Shown here piece after piece: positions 11,019 through 21,480 of a stretch of 64,000 nucleotides of DNA. Positions within the stretch are counted from its first letter, which is position 1. Each line of letters opens with the position of its first letter. The stretch is from Macrotis lagotis (lineage: Eukaryota > Chordata > Mammalia > Peramelemorphia > Peramelidae). The position numbers and the translations under genes were made by a program. The notes below the pieces were generated by a model that saw only the letters and a program-made list of their open reading frames with translations, had not been told where the DNA came from and ran no database searches. The stretch is from the NCBI RefSeq assembly GCF_037893015.1, contig NC_133666.1, positions 464,742,867 through 464,806,866 of the forward strand, read 5' to 3'.

Positions 11019-12134
11019 TCATATTTTCACCTTCTCCACTCTATATGCTTCACCTGAGTCCTGTATCTGAAGATCAAACCTTCTGTTCAGCTCTGGCCAT
11101 TCCAAAAGGAACATTTGAAATTCCCCTGGTTCATTTAAAGTACATCTTTTTCCCTGGAAGAGGACATTCAGCCTTGCTGGGTAGTTCATTCTTGGCTGCA
11201 TTCTAAGCTCTCTTGCCTTCCGGTATATTGTATTCCAAGCCCTATGAGCTTCCAATGTAGCTGCTGCTAAGTCCTGTGTGATCCTGACTGCAGCTCCACG
11301 ATATTTGAACTGTGTCCTTCTGGCTGCTTGTAATATTTTCTCTTTGACTTGGGAGTTCTGGAACTTGGCTATAATATTCCTAGGGGTTGGTTTTTTGGGA
11401 TCTCTTTCTGGGGGGGGGGGGGATGGGTGGATTCTCTCCATTTCTATTTTGCCCTCTGCTTCTAGAATATCAGGGCAATTTTCCTGTAGTAATTCTTCAA
11501 AAATGATGTCAAGGCTCTTTTCCTGATCATGACTTTCAGGTATTCCAATAATTTTTAAATTATCTTTCCTAAGTCTGTTTTCCATTTCAGTTGTTTTTTC
11601 AATGAGATATTTCACATTTTCTTCTAATTTTTCATTTTTTTGGTTTTGAAGTATTGATTCCTGATTTCTGTTAAATTCATCAATCTCCCTGAATTCTATT
11701 CTTTGTTTGAAGGATTTGTTCTCCTCAGAGAGTTTTCTTATCTCTTTTTCCATCTGGCCAATTTTGCTTTTTAAAGCATTCTTCTCCTCAATAATTTTTT
11801 GAACTGTTTTATCCATTTGACCTAAGCTGGTTTTTAGCATGCTATTTTCTTCAGCATTTTTTTGGATTTCCTTGACTAAGCTGCTGACTTCATTTTTATG
11901 TTTTTCCTGCATCTCTCTCCTTTCTTTTCCCAGTTTTTCTTCCAACTCCCTCATTTGATTTTCAAAGTCTTTTTTGAGCTCTATCATAGCCTGAGCCCAA
12001 TTTCTGTTTTTCTTGGAGTCTTTAGATGCAGGAGCTTGTGCTTCCTCATCTTCAGACTGAGTATTTTGGTCCTTCTTGGGCTCATTTGCAAAATATTTCT
12101 CAATAGTCTTCTTTTTGTTTCTCTGCTTGCTCAT
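11019..12134 (-). CDS. Intact ORF1 protein of HAL1-like element
   Basis: Predicted 371-residue L1 ORF1-type RNA-binding chaperone. I start it at the ATG at 12134 (GGGAAAATGA, A at -3, protein MSKQRNKKKT...) rather than the upstream ATG at 12248, because the lysine-rich N-terminus is the usual family start. The order is a basic N-terminus, a charged acidic segment, a long heptad-rich coiled coil (roughly residues 45-205), an RRM-like domain opening with DNLKIIGIPES, and a C-terminal domain with TPRNIIAKFQNSQVKEKIL. Such proteins trimerise and coat element RNA in cytoplasmic particles. The frame is unbroken although a run of 13 C (11410-11422) encodes a proline stretch. Expression cannot be judged from sequence. 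Confidence 0.88.
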   Translation of the reverse strand: MSKQRNKKKTIEKYFANEPKKDQNTQSEDEEAQAPASKDSKKNRNWAQAMIELKKDFENQMRELEEKLGKERREMQEKHKNEVSSLVKEIQKNAEENSMLKTSLGQMDKTVQKIIEEKNALKSKIGQMEKEIRKLSEENKSFKQRIEFREIDEFNRNQESILQNQKNEKLEENVKYLIEKTTEMENRLRKDNLKIIGIPESHDQEKSLDIIFEELLQENCPDILEAEGKIEMERIHPSPPPPERDPKKPTPRNIIAKFQNSQVKEKILQAARRTQFKYRGAAVRITQDLAAATLEAHRAWNTIYRKARELRMQPRMNYPARLNVLFQGKRCTLNEPGEFQMFLLEWPELNRRFDLQIQDSGEAYRVEKVKI

Positions 12135-12858
12135 TTTCCCAGCCTGGGCCTGGTTTGGGGTGTTTCTTGAGCTTTTGGGACACTCCCACAAGGGTCTCAG
12201 TGTGTGCGGCTCTGTCCTCCCTCCTGGTCTGTGAATGACCATAAGCACCCCCCTCTGCCAAGGGGCTGAGGTGGGGGGGGGGGCTGCTGTTCTATGGGGG
12301 GGGGCCTAGACTGCGATCAGGATCTGAATGTGGTCAGAGCCCCAGAGTCCTGTTTCAGGGGCAGAGGACAGATCTAGGCAGTCTCTCTTCACTCCCCTCC
12401 CTCAGCTCAATGGGCTCATGCCCTGGGGGCTCCTGCTTACCGGCTCCACCTGCTTCTGTTTCCTGGATGAGGGCTGGGAAAAGAAGATGCTGCTTGCTGT
12501 GTGCCCTGAGGGCTGGGCTCCACGTGCTAGCTCTGGCAGAGGTCCCCCCCCCCCTGTTCCACTACTTTGTGCTCCGTGCTCCTCGGGGTACAGCTCAGGA
12601 GACTCCCCCGCTGCTGTGAGCTGAGACTCCCAGCACCCTGGGGCTGTCTCCCTGAGGCTGAAGTTCTTTCACTCTGGTGGGCCGCCCCTCTGACCCCGGG
12701 GAGCAGAGCCTTTCTGCTCTTTTCCAGGTTACCTTGAGTAGGAGAACTGCCTCCCTGGGTCCCTTTGTGGGTTCTGTCTCTCGAAAGTTTAGTTAGAGTC
12801 CTTAGCTGATGAATTTTATCAGAGAGCTCCCAAGACTGGATTGCTTCTTGTCGCCATC
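12135..12858 (-). promoter_or_regulatory. 5' UTR / presumed internal promoter of HAL1-like element
   Basis: GC-rich compared with its surroundings. It contains two long C-runs in the sense direction (G-runs on the plus strand at 12273-12283 and 12296-12304). Full-length L1-type elements carry an internal promoter here, and the first bases resemble the YY1-type start in degraded form. Promoter activity is inferred from position only. Confidence 0.5.
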
Positions 12859-12868
12859 CTTGACAATT

Positions 12869-13134
12869 CTTTTAATCATTCATTTACATGAAAAAATGAG
12901 AAAGACAGTATAAAAACAAACTAACTGAGGAATCCAGAATTTCAGAACTTTTTGGTTTGGGGGAGAAAATGACAACTGCTTGGTAATGACCTAACCTAAA
13001 GACAAAAACATTTGGGAAAGATACCAGCTGTCAACTGGGCAATCGATATCAGGGAAAGAAAAACTTACTATAAGGGTGTTGATTTGCCAGGATATCCCTG
13101 TTCTCTGATTTCCTCTTTGGAAGACAGCAAATCT
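12869..13134. other. Unique sequence
   Basis: AT-rich with no gene or recognised repeat. The final 60 bp (CTCTTTGGAAGACAGCAAAT) resembles 14310-14335 (TTCTTTGGAAGGTAGCAAAT), one sign of local duplication. Confidence 0.4.
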
Positions 13135-13149
13135 TAGAACCAAAACTCT

Positions 13150-13312
13150 TTTTTTTTTTTTTTTTTTTAGGTTTTTGCAAGGTAAATGGGGTTAAGTAGC
13201 TTGCCCAAGGTCACACAGCTAGGTAATTATTAAGTGTTTGAGACTGGATTTGAACCCAGGTATTCCTGACTCCAAGGCTGGTGCTTTATCCACTGTGCCG
13301 CCTAGCCGCCCC
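13150..13312 (-). mobile_element. SINE with a 15-bp target duplication
   Basis: A complete reverse-oriented SINE with a poly-T (poly-A on its own strand) at the left and the head at the right (CCGCCTAGCCGCCCC). TAGAACCAAAACTCT flanks it exactly at 13135-13149 and 13313-13327. The perfect duplication and long A-tail indicate a fairly young insertion. Confidence 0.95.
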
Positions 13313-13327
13313 TAGAACCAAAACTCT

Positions 13328-14590
13328 CAGAAAAAAAAAGTAATGAAAGACGTTAGTTCTAGGCCGAGAGTCCTAGCTCTTTCTGAAAAATGTATAAAGA
13401 TATCCCCAACTGACTACACATTGAAAAGAAATGCTTGAGAGACCAGCAGAGATTCCTTCTTAACTCCAATGTCAAATGCAGTGGGGAGTTAGTTTGAGAA
13501 CATCACCAAAACAGAAAGACAGCAGACCTTGGCAGCATCAGGTATGAGATATGTACTCCCTTGACCTCATTCCTTTCCTAGGTATGAATTTCCCTGCTCT
13601 ATGTAGCTATCAGGTTTTCCACTGTCACTACATATATTTGTCGGAGAGCGGTTACTGTCCTCATTATGCATTGCATTAAGTGAAGTGTGTCCTCAGGATA
13701 GCCATTGAATATGGGACTTTTTGATTTCTAATTTTGGTAACAGAAACCCAGAGAAGGTCTTGTACCTAAGCTAATTATTTTCCTAAGGGATTGACAAATG
13801 AGGCTGACTTGGGTGGGTAGTATCACAGGGTGCTGATCCTAAGTATGTTGTTTTTCGTGAAAACATTCTCCTCTGCAATGGGATAAGGTCAAATGTTTTA
13901 ATTTTCAGTTCTTATATTCCACTATTCTACCTAATAAAATAATTGATATATTTTTGGAGAAAGATTCCAATTCTCATATTCTGTTTGAGAAGTAAATAGG
14001 ATTTGTTTCCAAATTTCTCCCTTTTCTTTGGCCTTTCTTCTTCCTCTATGTGTGCTTGCACCCTCCTATTTTAAACATGTGAGTGGGTGAAAAAGAATGG
14101 AGGACAGATATATTTAAAAACTTAAAAATAACTTTAACAGAAATAAAAATGTCTAATGTGAAAATTTCTTGTTAAATTGGTAAAATTAGTTGGTAAAGGC
14201 ACATGAAGTTAAATATAAAAAACTTTATTTTAGTAGACTTTATTTCATATATTTGAATGAGACTGCTAGGAAAAAAATTCCAAGGTGATTTATCTTTCTT
14301 CAGAAATAAGTTCTTTGGAAGGTAGCAAATATTAGAATCCATTTGTCAGAGGGAAGGATTACAGAAGACAATGTTGTGATCTTATTACCCCTAATTCAGA
14401 TAATAAATGGGTAAATAAAATAATAAAAGCACTCTTTGCAAAACAAAGCTTCTCTTTGGGAAAACAACAACAACAATAATAATAAAACTTGTCAATGTAA
14501 ATTGCTCTATGCCACTAAGATAAGACTTTTGGTTCTAAAATTCTATGAATCGAATCTACTAATTGTGGTGTTGATCTATTTTTCTCCACT
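13328..14590. other. Unique sequence, partly duplicated nearby
   Basis: No gene is visible. About 13835-13957 is similar in direct orientation to 15013-15137 (shared TTCTTATATTCCA-type core and 'gggat.aggtcaaatg'). The rest is AT-rich and unassigned. Confidence 0.5.
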
Positions 14591-14597
14591 TTGCTTT

Positions 14598-14598
14598 A

Positions 14599-14645
<47 letters not shown>

Positions 14646-14740
14646 ACTCACACACACAGATCCATATCTAATTTATATCTATCTATATATCTCTATTTCT
14701 ATCTCTATCTTTCTATCATATATATATTTATATATCTGAG
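14598..14740. repeat. CT, CA and TATC microsatellite block
   Basis: About (CT)20 at 14600-14642, then CACACACA, then imperfect ATCT/TATA repeats to about 14740. The open frame at 14436-14753 on the plus strand comes from this low-complexity sequence and is not a gene. Confidence 0.95.
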
Positions 14741-14745
14741 TTGCA

Positions 14746-14963
14746 ATTTTTAAAGTTATACCAAACTAAGTTTAGCAACTCTACTACCTAAAAACTCTAC
14801 TACCTAAAAACTCTACTACCTTCAGCTCAACATATCTACTTTAAAAATCTCTCTCCACTAAAATCTTGGTTTTGACACTTACATTTTAACCTCCCCTTGA
14901 TTCTTCCAAAAGGAAATTGAACACTTGTAGGTATTTGAGAAATCATACCACTTCACAGAATGA
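14746..14963 (+). repeat. Inverted-repeat arm, left
   Basis: The left arm of an imperfect inverted repeat whose partner is 15390-15563. Shared core segments, one arm reversed, include CACTAAAATCTTGGTTTTGAC and TTCTTCCAAAAGGAAA. The arm also carries a private tandem triplication of a 16-bp unit, ACTCTACTACCTAAAA, at 14778-14820. Confidence 0.85.
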
Positions 14964-15389
14964 CAAGTATTGAGAAGAAAGTTACCCATAAGAATGACTG
15001 GATCTTATTTATGATCTTGTATTTTTTTTCATGAAAACAATCTTCTCCACAAAATTATGGGATCAGGCCAAATGATAACTTTCCAGCTCTTATATTCCAT
15101 TATTCTGTCTAATAGAGTAATTGTTACTTTTTGAATACAGATGGTACCTAGGGTGCTGTTGTATTAAAATGCAAGCAGTCAGATAACTATAGGAAAAGCT
15201 TTGTCAGCAGTGTCAAGAGGATCCAGAGAAATGGATGAAATGAACAATCTGACAAATAGCCATTAAACAGAAAAGCAAGCAAATCGCCAGCATTCTTTCT
15301 GCTCTAACCTCATAGGAAAGGCCATATACAAAACGTTTGAGAATAAAACCCTTTCCTAAGAAGTTGGTTGTTCAATTTGGAGTGCTTCT

Positions 15390-15563
15390 CATTCTGTAAA
15401 ATGGTATAATTTCACCAATACCTACAATACCTTTCCTTTTGGAAGAACTAAGAAGAGGCTAAAATGGGAATGTCAAAACCAAGATTTTAGTGGAGAGAAC
15501 TTTTTAAAGTAGACAACTTTAGGTAGTGGAGTTGCTAAATTTGATTTGGTTTGGCTTAAAAAT
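15390..15563 (-). repeat. Inverted-repeat arm, right
   Basis: Reverse complement of much of 14746-14963, separated by about 430 bp. It holds GTCAAAACCAAGATTTTAGTG and TTTCCTTTTGGAAGAA. The arms could be long terminal inverted repeats of an unclassified non-autonomous DNA transposon, or a local inverted duplication. I saw no transposase. Confidence 0.85.
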
Positions 15564-15835
15564 AGGAACCAATTAAGGAACCAAACCCTATTCCTGGTAA
15601 CCCCCAGCATTCAATTCCCACCTTGGAGAAAGTTATAAAACCAATGGAATCCACTAGGAATTCATTTTGTTTTGCCTCAGCTAAATCCTTGCTGAAACTT
15701 GGCATTCCTTTAATTCATCTCTTAATGAATTCATAGCAAATTCTACCTGTAGCTGTTCCAGATTTTTCCTATACTCTTCACACCCCCAGTTCCATCTCCT
15801 GTAATTAATAATTGATTTATTATTATTAAATAACT

Positions 15836-15945
15836 ATTATTAAGTACCAATTATTAAGTACCTATCATGTACCAGATATAGTGCCAGGTGTGGGAGATAC
15901 AAAGATGAGAAAAAAAAGTCTCTGCCCTTAATGACATCAGAGAAA
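15836..15945 (+). repeat. Ancient CORE-SINE-type relic
   Basis: Contains ATTATTAAGTACCTATCATG, 'taccagatatagtgccaggt', 'agatacaaagatgagaaa' and 'tctctgcccttaatgac', matching the widespread 'growing list' motif of old mammalian SINEs. Further copies lie at 20285-20395, 44366-44500 and 58810-58860. It starts with a short tandem copy of AATTATTAAGTACC. Confidence 0.6.
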
Positions 15946-16009
15946 ACAAGAAATGTATATGACTCATATATAGCAGGTACAGCAGTCTCAGATGAGTGGA
16001 AACTTAATG

Positions 16010-16195
16010 CAGCTTGTCCTCTGTCCTTGGACACTAATTGTATGACCTTGGGCAAGTCACTTAACTCTGCCTCAGTTTCCTTATCTACAAGATGAGCTGG
16101 AGAAGGAAATGACAAACCACTCTGTCAAAAGAAGTCCATTAAGGCACATGAAGAATCAGACATAGCTGAAAAATATCTAAGCAAAAAGAAACAAC
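16010..16195 (+). mobile_element. Longer-tailed tRNA-derived SINE
   Basis: Has GACCTTGGGCAAGTCACTTA, 'cctcagtttccttatctaca', 'gagaaggaaatgacaaacca' and a tail with GAATCAGACATAGCTGAAAA. This is the same subtype as the split SINE at 925-1713. The head is poorly kept. Confidence 0.75.
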
Positions 16196-16344
16196 AACTC
16201 TCATATCCCTTCCTCTCTATATCATACAAGTTTTCTATTGAAATTACTCTCAACATTCTGCAAAATAAATATATTACTGTATCTTGTATTGGAGATTAGT
16301 CCTTCTTATTCCATTTTAATTTCTTCCTTTTCAGGCAACTTCAG

Positions 16345-16975
16345 TCATTTTAAAAGTTAAATCAATCATATAATTGATCCACCAATTACTCACTCATCCT
16401 CTCTGTTGACCTCCAATCTCAGAAACCCAATTGACTTTCAAATAGCTCAAATTGGTTATATGGTAGATATCTTCAGCTCAACATATCTAGAACCACATTC
16501 TGGTGGTTCCTGATTACTTTCAAAATCAATTATAAAATCCTTTGTTTGGTGTTCAAAAACCCTTTATAATTTAGCCTTTACCTCCTTTTCCAGTCTTCTT
16601 CCTTACCATATATTGATCATTCCAGTGACACTGGTCTCCTTGCTTTCCTCAAACAAGATGTCTTGCTCTGGGCATTTTGATCCTCATCTCTTAATGTTCC
16701 TGACTTTCTTTAAGCTCCAAGTAAAAATCTTATCATCTAGGAAGTCTTTCCCAACCCTCTTAATTCTATTGCCTTTGTCTTCCCTCTCTTAGTTATTTTT
16801 TTTTTTTTATCTTGCATATAGCTTGTTTGTATTTATTTTTTCTTCTTGTCTATTTGGGTTGTAAATTCCTTGAGGACAGGGTCTATCTTTGTGCCTCTTT
16901 TTGTAACCTAAGCTTTTACCACTGTGTCTAGCAATGAGTAGGCACTAAAATAAATATCTATTGATTGACTCATTG
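16345..16975 (+). mobile_element. L2-type LINE 3' end
   Basis: This is the end of an L2 (CR1-clade) LINE. It has a decayed C-terminal ORF2 region ('aaatcctttgtttggtgttc', 'ccagtgacactggtctccttgc'-type sequence) and a 3' UTR with 'cttgaggacagggtctatct' and the 'aataaatatctattgattga' terminus. Old and 5'-truncated. Confidence 0.75.
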
Positions 16976-18323
16976 ACTCTTGTCTTTAGGTATTTCTTTT
17001 CCAATGACTTTTTCCAATCCCACCTGAAGAAGAAAGTGGGAGGGGATATCCCTAAGTAAAATTTTGAAGGAAGCAAAATTCATCTTTGAAGTTCTACTTT
17101 TCTCTCTCTTTATCCCCACTGGAAGTACATGTTATTCTTCTGCTCTCCTGTGCTTGATGAAAAGCACACTGTGTTGTCAACTTAGACCTCAGATTCATAG
17201 AACTAGGAGGAATCTTAGATATTGTCTAAGAGACTGCTACAATGTTTCATGTTCCCATATTGTCTTTTATTCCTTCTTTCCCTTCCTTTCTTTCAACCAT
17301 CTAAATTTCTGTTACTAATATGTCCTGACCTCTACTAGGGATTGGGAAAAATAATCTGATTGACCTAACTCAAATGTGGGAATAATTTATACAACTCCCA
17401 CATAACAATTCCTAAGGTATTTGCTTGTTGACACAAATGGAACCCTAATTGGTTGAAACTAAGGTAGTCTCTAGGAATGTTTGGGGGGCACTGAGGGATT
17501 CTGAGTGGCCCTCTGTATACTCTACCTATTTATAAGACTAACCCTGGAAGAGAAGCTGTTTTCTAAACCTCTCTTACTTTTGTTCTCTCTCTTCCACTGG
17601 TTCTCTTTCCAGAACTTGAGGACATAAGTTGTACTATCTGATGTTCACTCTTCATTTATCTTTAAGAAATAGCTTCATGAAAAGAGCATTGGAATGAACC
17701 AGAGGATATGCATTGGGGATTAGTTTTATCATTTTCTAGCCAGGTGACCTTAGGGAGGTCTCTTCTCTTAAGGGTCAATTGTCTCATCTGTTAAAAGAGG
17801 CTAAGACAAGGTCTCATGGTGGCAAAGGGAATGAAGAGGTTTCTCTGGTGAGATTGTTTGACCAGGATTGTTTGACAATCATAAATTACGCAACAACATG
17901 ATTTCATATTCATTTTAGGCTTCTTTCACATATGGTATTTGACCACTGGCTACTACTTTGACCACAGTCTAACTATTCCCCCAAGGAAGAATGACCTCAA
18001 TACTTCACCCAACATTCTAACATAATAAGTAGGCTAATCCTTTTACTGGAAGCAGAAAGAGAAAATAGAATAATTAGGATGAAGGAAAACAAAAAGGAAG
18101 CATTCTTGGTTCTTGGCAGAAAGTAGTGAAAAACTAGGGCAAGAGAACTGTTTTGATACCCTTTCAATTCTGAGAGCTCCCCTGTCTAAAAGTTGAAAAA
18201 CCTTTGTTTAATATTGGAAGAACTGGGGGAATGAGGTTCTTAGCAATCAGGGAGAATTATAGATAAAGCTATGGGTAACTATTTCTTTAATAATAAGAAT
18301 TTCAACAACAACAGCAATAATCA
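16976..18323. other. Unique sequence with ancient SINE relics
   Basis: No gene is visible. About 17185-17240 ('cttagatattgtctaagaga') and about 17670-17830 ('ccaggtgaccttagggaggt', 'tgtctcatctgttaaaagag') resemble old interspersed repeats, the second a MIR-like element on the plus strand. The 84-codon frame at 17064-17318 has no recognisable features. Confidence 0.5.
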
Positions 18324-18545
18324 TACATTTATATAGCATCTACTATATCCTAGGGCACTGTGTTAAGTGCTTTACGATTATAATCTCATTTGTTCTTCAC
18401 AAAAACCCTGTGAGGTAGGTACAGTTATTATCCCCATTTTACAGATGAGGAAACTGAAGCAAACAGAGATTAAGTGACTTGCCCAGGATCAAACTGTTGA
18501 AAAATGTCTTACTCCAGCACACTATCCACTGTATAATCTAGCTGA
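18324..18545 (-). mobile_element. MIR SINE
   Basis: A well-kept antisense MIR: 'ggcactgtgttaagtgcttt', 'tgaggtaggtacagttatta', CCCATTTTACAGATGAGGAA and 'cttgcccaggatcaaac'. It predates the marsupial-eutherian split and is inactive. Confidence 0.88.
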
Positions 18546-19050
18546 CTATATTGAGGTTCTCATGATTCCTATGTGACTATTAATTTGACATCATTTCATT
18601 AAAAGTTGAATTTGCAAACCCTATATCTCCAGCAAATATTTTTTGTAGTCTATCTGATTATTTAAAGTGAAGTAGAAGAATCATGTTTCTCTAGTTCTTT
18701 ACTATTCATATTCCACAGATACTTCAGGGATCTTTTCTGAATCACACTCCAAACATTGATATCTCTTTTCTCTGAAAAAATAATCAAAACATTAGCATTC
18801 CTGTTTATTAAAAAAAACTTAGCAGAAAAAATAGAAAAGAAAATTTCATTCAAAGCATATGCATAATTTATAAAATATCTGAGAATCTATCTATCAAAAC
18901 ACAAGAAATCTCATGAATCCAATCATAAAACAATATGGGACATTTAGTTTGCTATACTATATAAACTTTTATGAAGTTTCTTTTTATTTTATTATTGTTA
19001 TTCAATTGAGGAGAATGGGAGGGTCAGATATTAAACATGTATAACAATAC
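18546..19050. other. Unique sequence
   Basis: AT-rich, with no gene or recognised repeat. Confidence 0.5.
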
Positions 19051-19167
19051 CATTTTTATTTTTTGCAAGGCCATACAGGTAATTATTAAGTGTCTGAGGC
19101 CTGATTTGAACTTAGGTACTCCTGACTCCAGGGCTGGTGCTCCATCCACTACAGCACCTAGCCACCC
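19051..19167 (-). mobile_element. SINE, reverse orientation
   Basis: Runs from TTTTTTGCAAGGCC through 'ggtaattattaagtgtctga' to GCACCTAGCCACCC. An internal part of the GGCAAGCCACTTAACCCC block is missing, so this copy carries a deletion. Confidence 0.88.
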
Positions 19168-19326
19168 TAAAAATAACTTTAAAAAATATATGCAATGGAA
19201 AAATACAATTAAATTTTTCTGAAAGTTCCCCACCCATCCATCCTTTTAGCCTAATATTGAAAGAACTGAGGGAATGAGGGGATGGCACTTGATCTGATTC
19301 TTGAAGGATTTAAGAAAAGGAGATGA

Positions 19327-19484
19327 GGGGCAGCTAGGTGGTGCAGTGGATAAAGTACCGCCCCTGAAGTCAGGAGTACCTGGGTTCAAATCCGGTCTCA
19401 GACACTTAATAATTACCTAGCTGTGTGGCCTTGGGCAAGCCACTTAACCCATTTGCCTTGCAAAAAAAAAAGAAACCTTAAAAA
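19327..19484 (+). mobile_element. SINE with a 12-bp target duplication
   Basis: A nearly complete copy: head GGGCAGCTAGGTGGTGCAGT, middle CTCAGACACTTAATAATTAC, tail CTTGCAAAAAAAAAAGAAAC. AAAAGGAGATGA flanks it at 19315-19326 and 19485-19496. Confidence 0.94.
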
Positions 19485-19496
19485 AAAAGGAGATGA

Positions 19497-20284
19497 AAAA
19501 GTAGTGCATTCAAGAAAAAGGGCATAACTCCATGAATGTTCAGAACTGAACATATCTGGTGCAATAGGTATGATAATCTGTCCATACACACTGAATTGGT
19601 GCCTTTGGAAAATGCAGTAATATCCTATAATTACCACCCAAAATGATCCTTGCTGACCCTAACAGCTATAAGAAATTCTATTACCATCACTCAATGTTGG
19701 GGTTAGTGACCTGTTCCTCAGGAGGGTTTGTAAGTATACTTAATTTAGATAAGTGGGCAGTGTACTATCATCCGAGATATGTGTGTGAGGAAGTGTTCCA
19801 AGACTCAAGTCCACTGAGCACTACTTGCTCAGCCTGGTTTAAGAGAAAAGAGAGAAGGAAAAGGAAAAAGGTAAAGAAAAAGAAAGAAATGGAGAGAGGG
19901 AAAGAGAAAGAGAGAGAAAGGAAGAAAGAATGGAAGAAAGAAAGAAAGAAGATAGAGAATTATTGTGACTTTAGAAGAGAAGAGGTGCTATAGGAAATGC
20001 ACAGCTAGCTACCAAGATGGTATCAAAGAAGAGGATTTAGTTTTTAATACATAAGCTCCTGGCAAGGAGAAATGAAAGCTGGATGAATTTGCTTGATTCA
20101 GATATACTGACTTGATTAAGATCTCTTTAAACTGGAATTTGAAATTGAGAAGGGGAGGGGAGAAAAAGTATAAAACTGAATATATGGAGAAACATAGCAA
20201 AATATAGAAAGAAGTATAGGAATATAGAAGATATCTAATGTTTCAAAAATGCAAACTATTAGAATTACAAATGATAATCAATAG
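19497..20284. other. Unique sequence with a GAAA-rich tract
   Basis: Holds a purine-rich low-complexity tract at about 19847-19955 (GAAA/GAGA repeats). The 116-codon plus-strand frame at 19643-19993 ends in this tract and is not supported as a gene. The rest is unassigned. Confidence 0.6.
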
Positions 20285-20408
20285 ACAAAACAGCAAGTAT
20301 TTATTAAATGCCTACTGTATACCAGTTACTGTGTTGTGAGGGGTACAAAAGCAAAAATAAAACAATCCCTGGCTTCAAGGTGTTTTATCAGGGTGAAAAC
20401 CATATATA

Positions 20409-20453
<45 letters not shown>

Positions 20454-20460
20454 AAGGGCA
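20285..20460 (+). repeat. CORE-SINE-type relic plus (TA)n
   Basis: 20285-20395 resembles the repeat at 15836 ('tattaaatgcctactgtata', 'caatccctggcttcaaggtg'). A (TA) microsatellite of about 20 units follows at 20409-20450. Confidence 0.6.
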
Positions 20461-20639
20461 TTTAGGTGAAGAGGAAGAAATGAATGTAATTGTAAATGTA
20501 TACTAAAGATTTCTTAGTCAACTAGGGAACATATATGAACAATAATTTATTAATATAGATTATAAAACATTACAAACTATTGAATATTTCAAAATGCATG
20601 ATTCATAAATATGATAAACTCATTATGCCCAAAATATCA

Positions 20640-20885
20640 TCATTCCTCCCCAAACCACCTTTTCTGTAAACTTTCATAATTCTAGACAACCTTGAATTAT
20701 CCTTTGCTCCTCACTCTCCCTCAGCCCACTTGATTGCCATCTCTGGTCTCTGTGCCTTTTTCATTGGATATTCCCTATATCTGGATCCATACCCTTTATA
20801 TCCCCACTTCATATAGCTGCATAATGTATTTAAATTTCTAATGCATAGAAGGACATAATAAGTTTTTCATAAATTCTTGTTGATT
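20640..20885 (+). mobile_element. L2-type LINE 3' terminus
   Basis: Ends with 'ttcataaattcttgttgatt', the L2-type terminus, after a decayed 3' UTR. Only the end is recognisable. Confidence 0.5.
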
Positions 20886-21480
20886 GACTTTAGCTCCACA
20901 TCTCTTGCATCTGCCATCTTTCTCCTTTCTATTCACATTGATTTGTCCCTAGTTCATGTTTCCCTTGCCTTTTGTCTGGAGCAAAGCAATAGTCTCCTAA
21001 TTGGTCTCCCAGTCTCAAGTTTCTCTTCTCTTCAGTCTGATCTCTATAGAGCTGGCATGGTGACATTTAAAAAGCAAAAATTTAATCATGTCATTATTTA
21101 ATAAACTCATGTGTCTCTATAATCTCCAGGAACAGATATAAATTTCTATGTTTGACATTTAAGAACTTCACAATCTAGCACCAGCAACCTTTCCAGATTA
21201 TTTATACACTACTTCCTTTCATGCATTTTATATTCCAATCAAACTAGTCCTCTTAGTCTTCCTCACATATGACATTCAACTTATCATTGCCATACTTTTT
21301 CATTGCTTTCTGATTGCCACTTCCCAGAATCGCTATTTCCTTATAGTTTTCAATATTGAACATCACCTTCTACTTAGAGTTTTTTCTGACCTCCCTGGTT
21401 GCCAGTTCCTCTTCTCAAATTATTTGTCTGTATCTATTTCTACCTCAACCTACTCATATCCAATCTAAATACACATCCAT
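20886..21480 (+). mobile_element. L2-type LINE fragment (ORF2 C-terminus)
   Basis: Decayed C-terminal RT region of an L2/CR1-clade LINE on the plus strand: 'agtctcctaattggtctccc', 'catggtgacatttaaaaag' and 'aagaacttcacaatctagc' correspond to its conserved C-terminal block. The 74-codon frame at 20877-21101 is a remnant of it. Confidence 0.65.

Larger units (their letters stand above)
9672..12858 (-). mobile_element. ORF1-only L1 relative (HAL1 type)
   Basis: A minus-strand element flanked by CTTGACAATT at 9662-9671 and 12859-12868. Read on the minus strand, it starts near GGATGGCGACAAGAAGC (a decayed CAAGATGGCGAC-like L1 5' end). It has a roughly 720-bp GC-rich 5' UTR, one intact ORF1 (12134 to 11019), then about 1.35 kb of 3' sequence with a purine-rich tract and an A-rich end. 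No endonuclease or RT sequence is present. HAL1 ('half L1') families, known from mammals including opossum, have this layout and depend on L1 ORF2 supplied in trans. Three SINE-like units lie in the 3' part. Confidence 0.85.

Noticed and set aside
12328..12624. 98-codon plus-strand frame
   Set aside because: Antisense to the HAL1-like 5' UTR, GC-rich, with no family motif.
14436..14753. 105-codon frame with a serine-leucine run
   Set aside because: Generated by the CT microsatellite.
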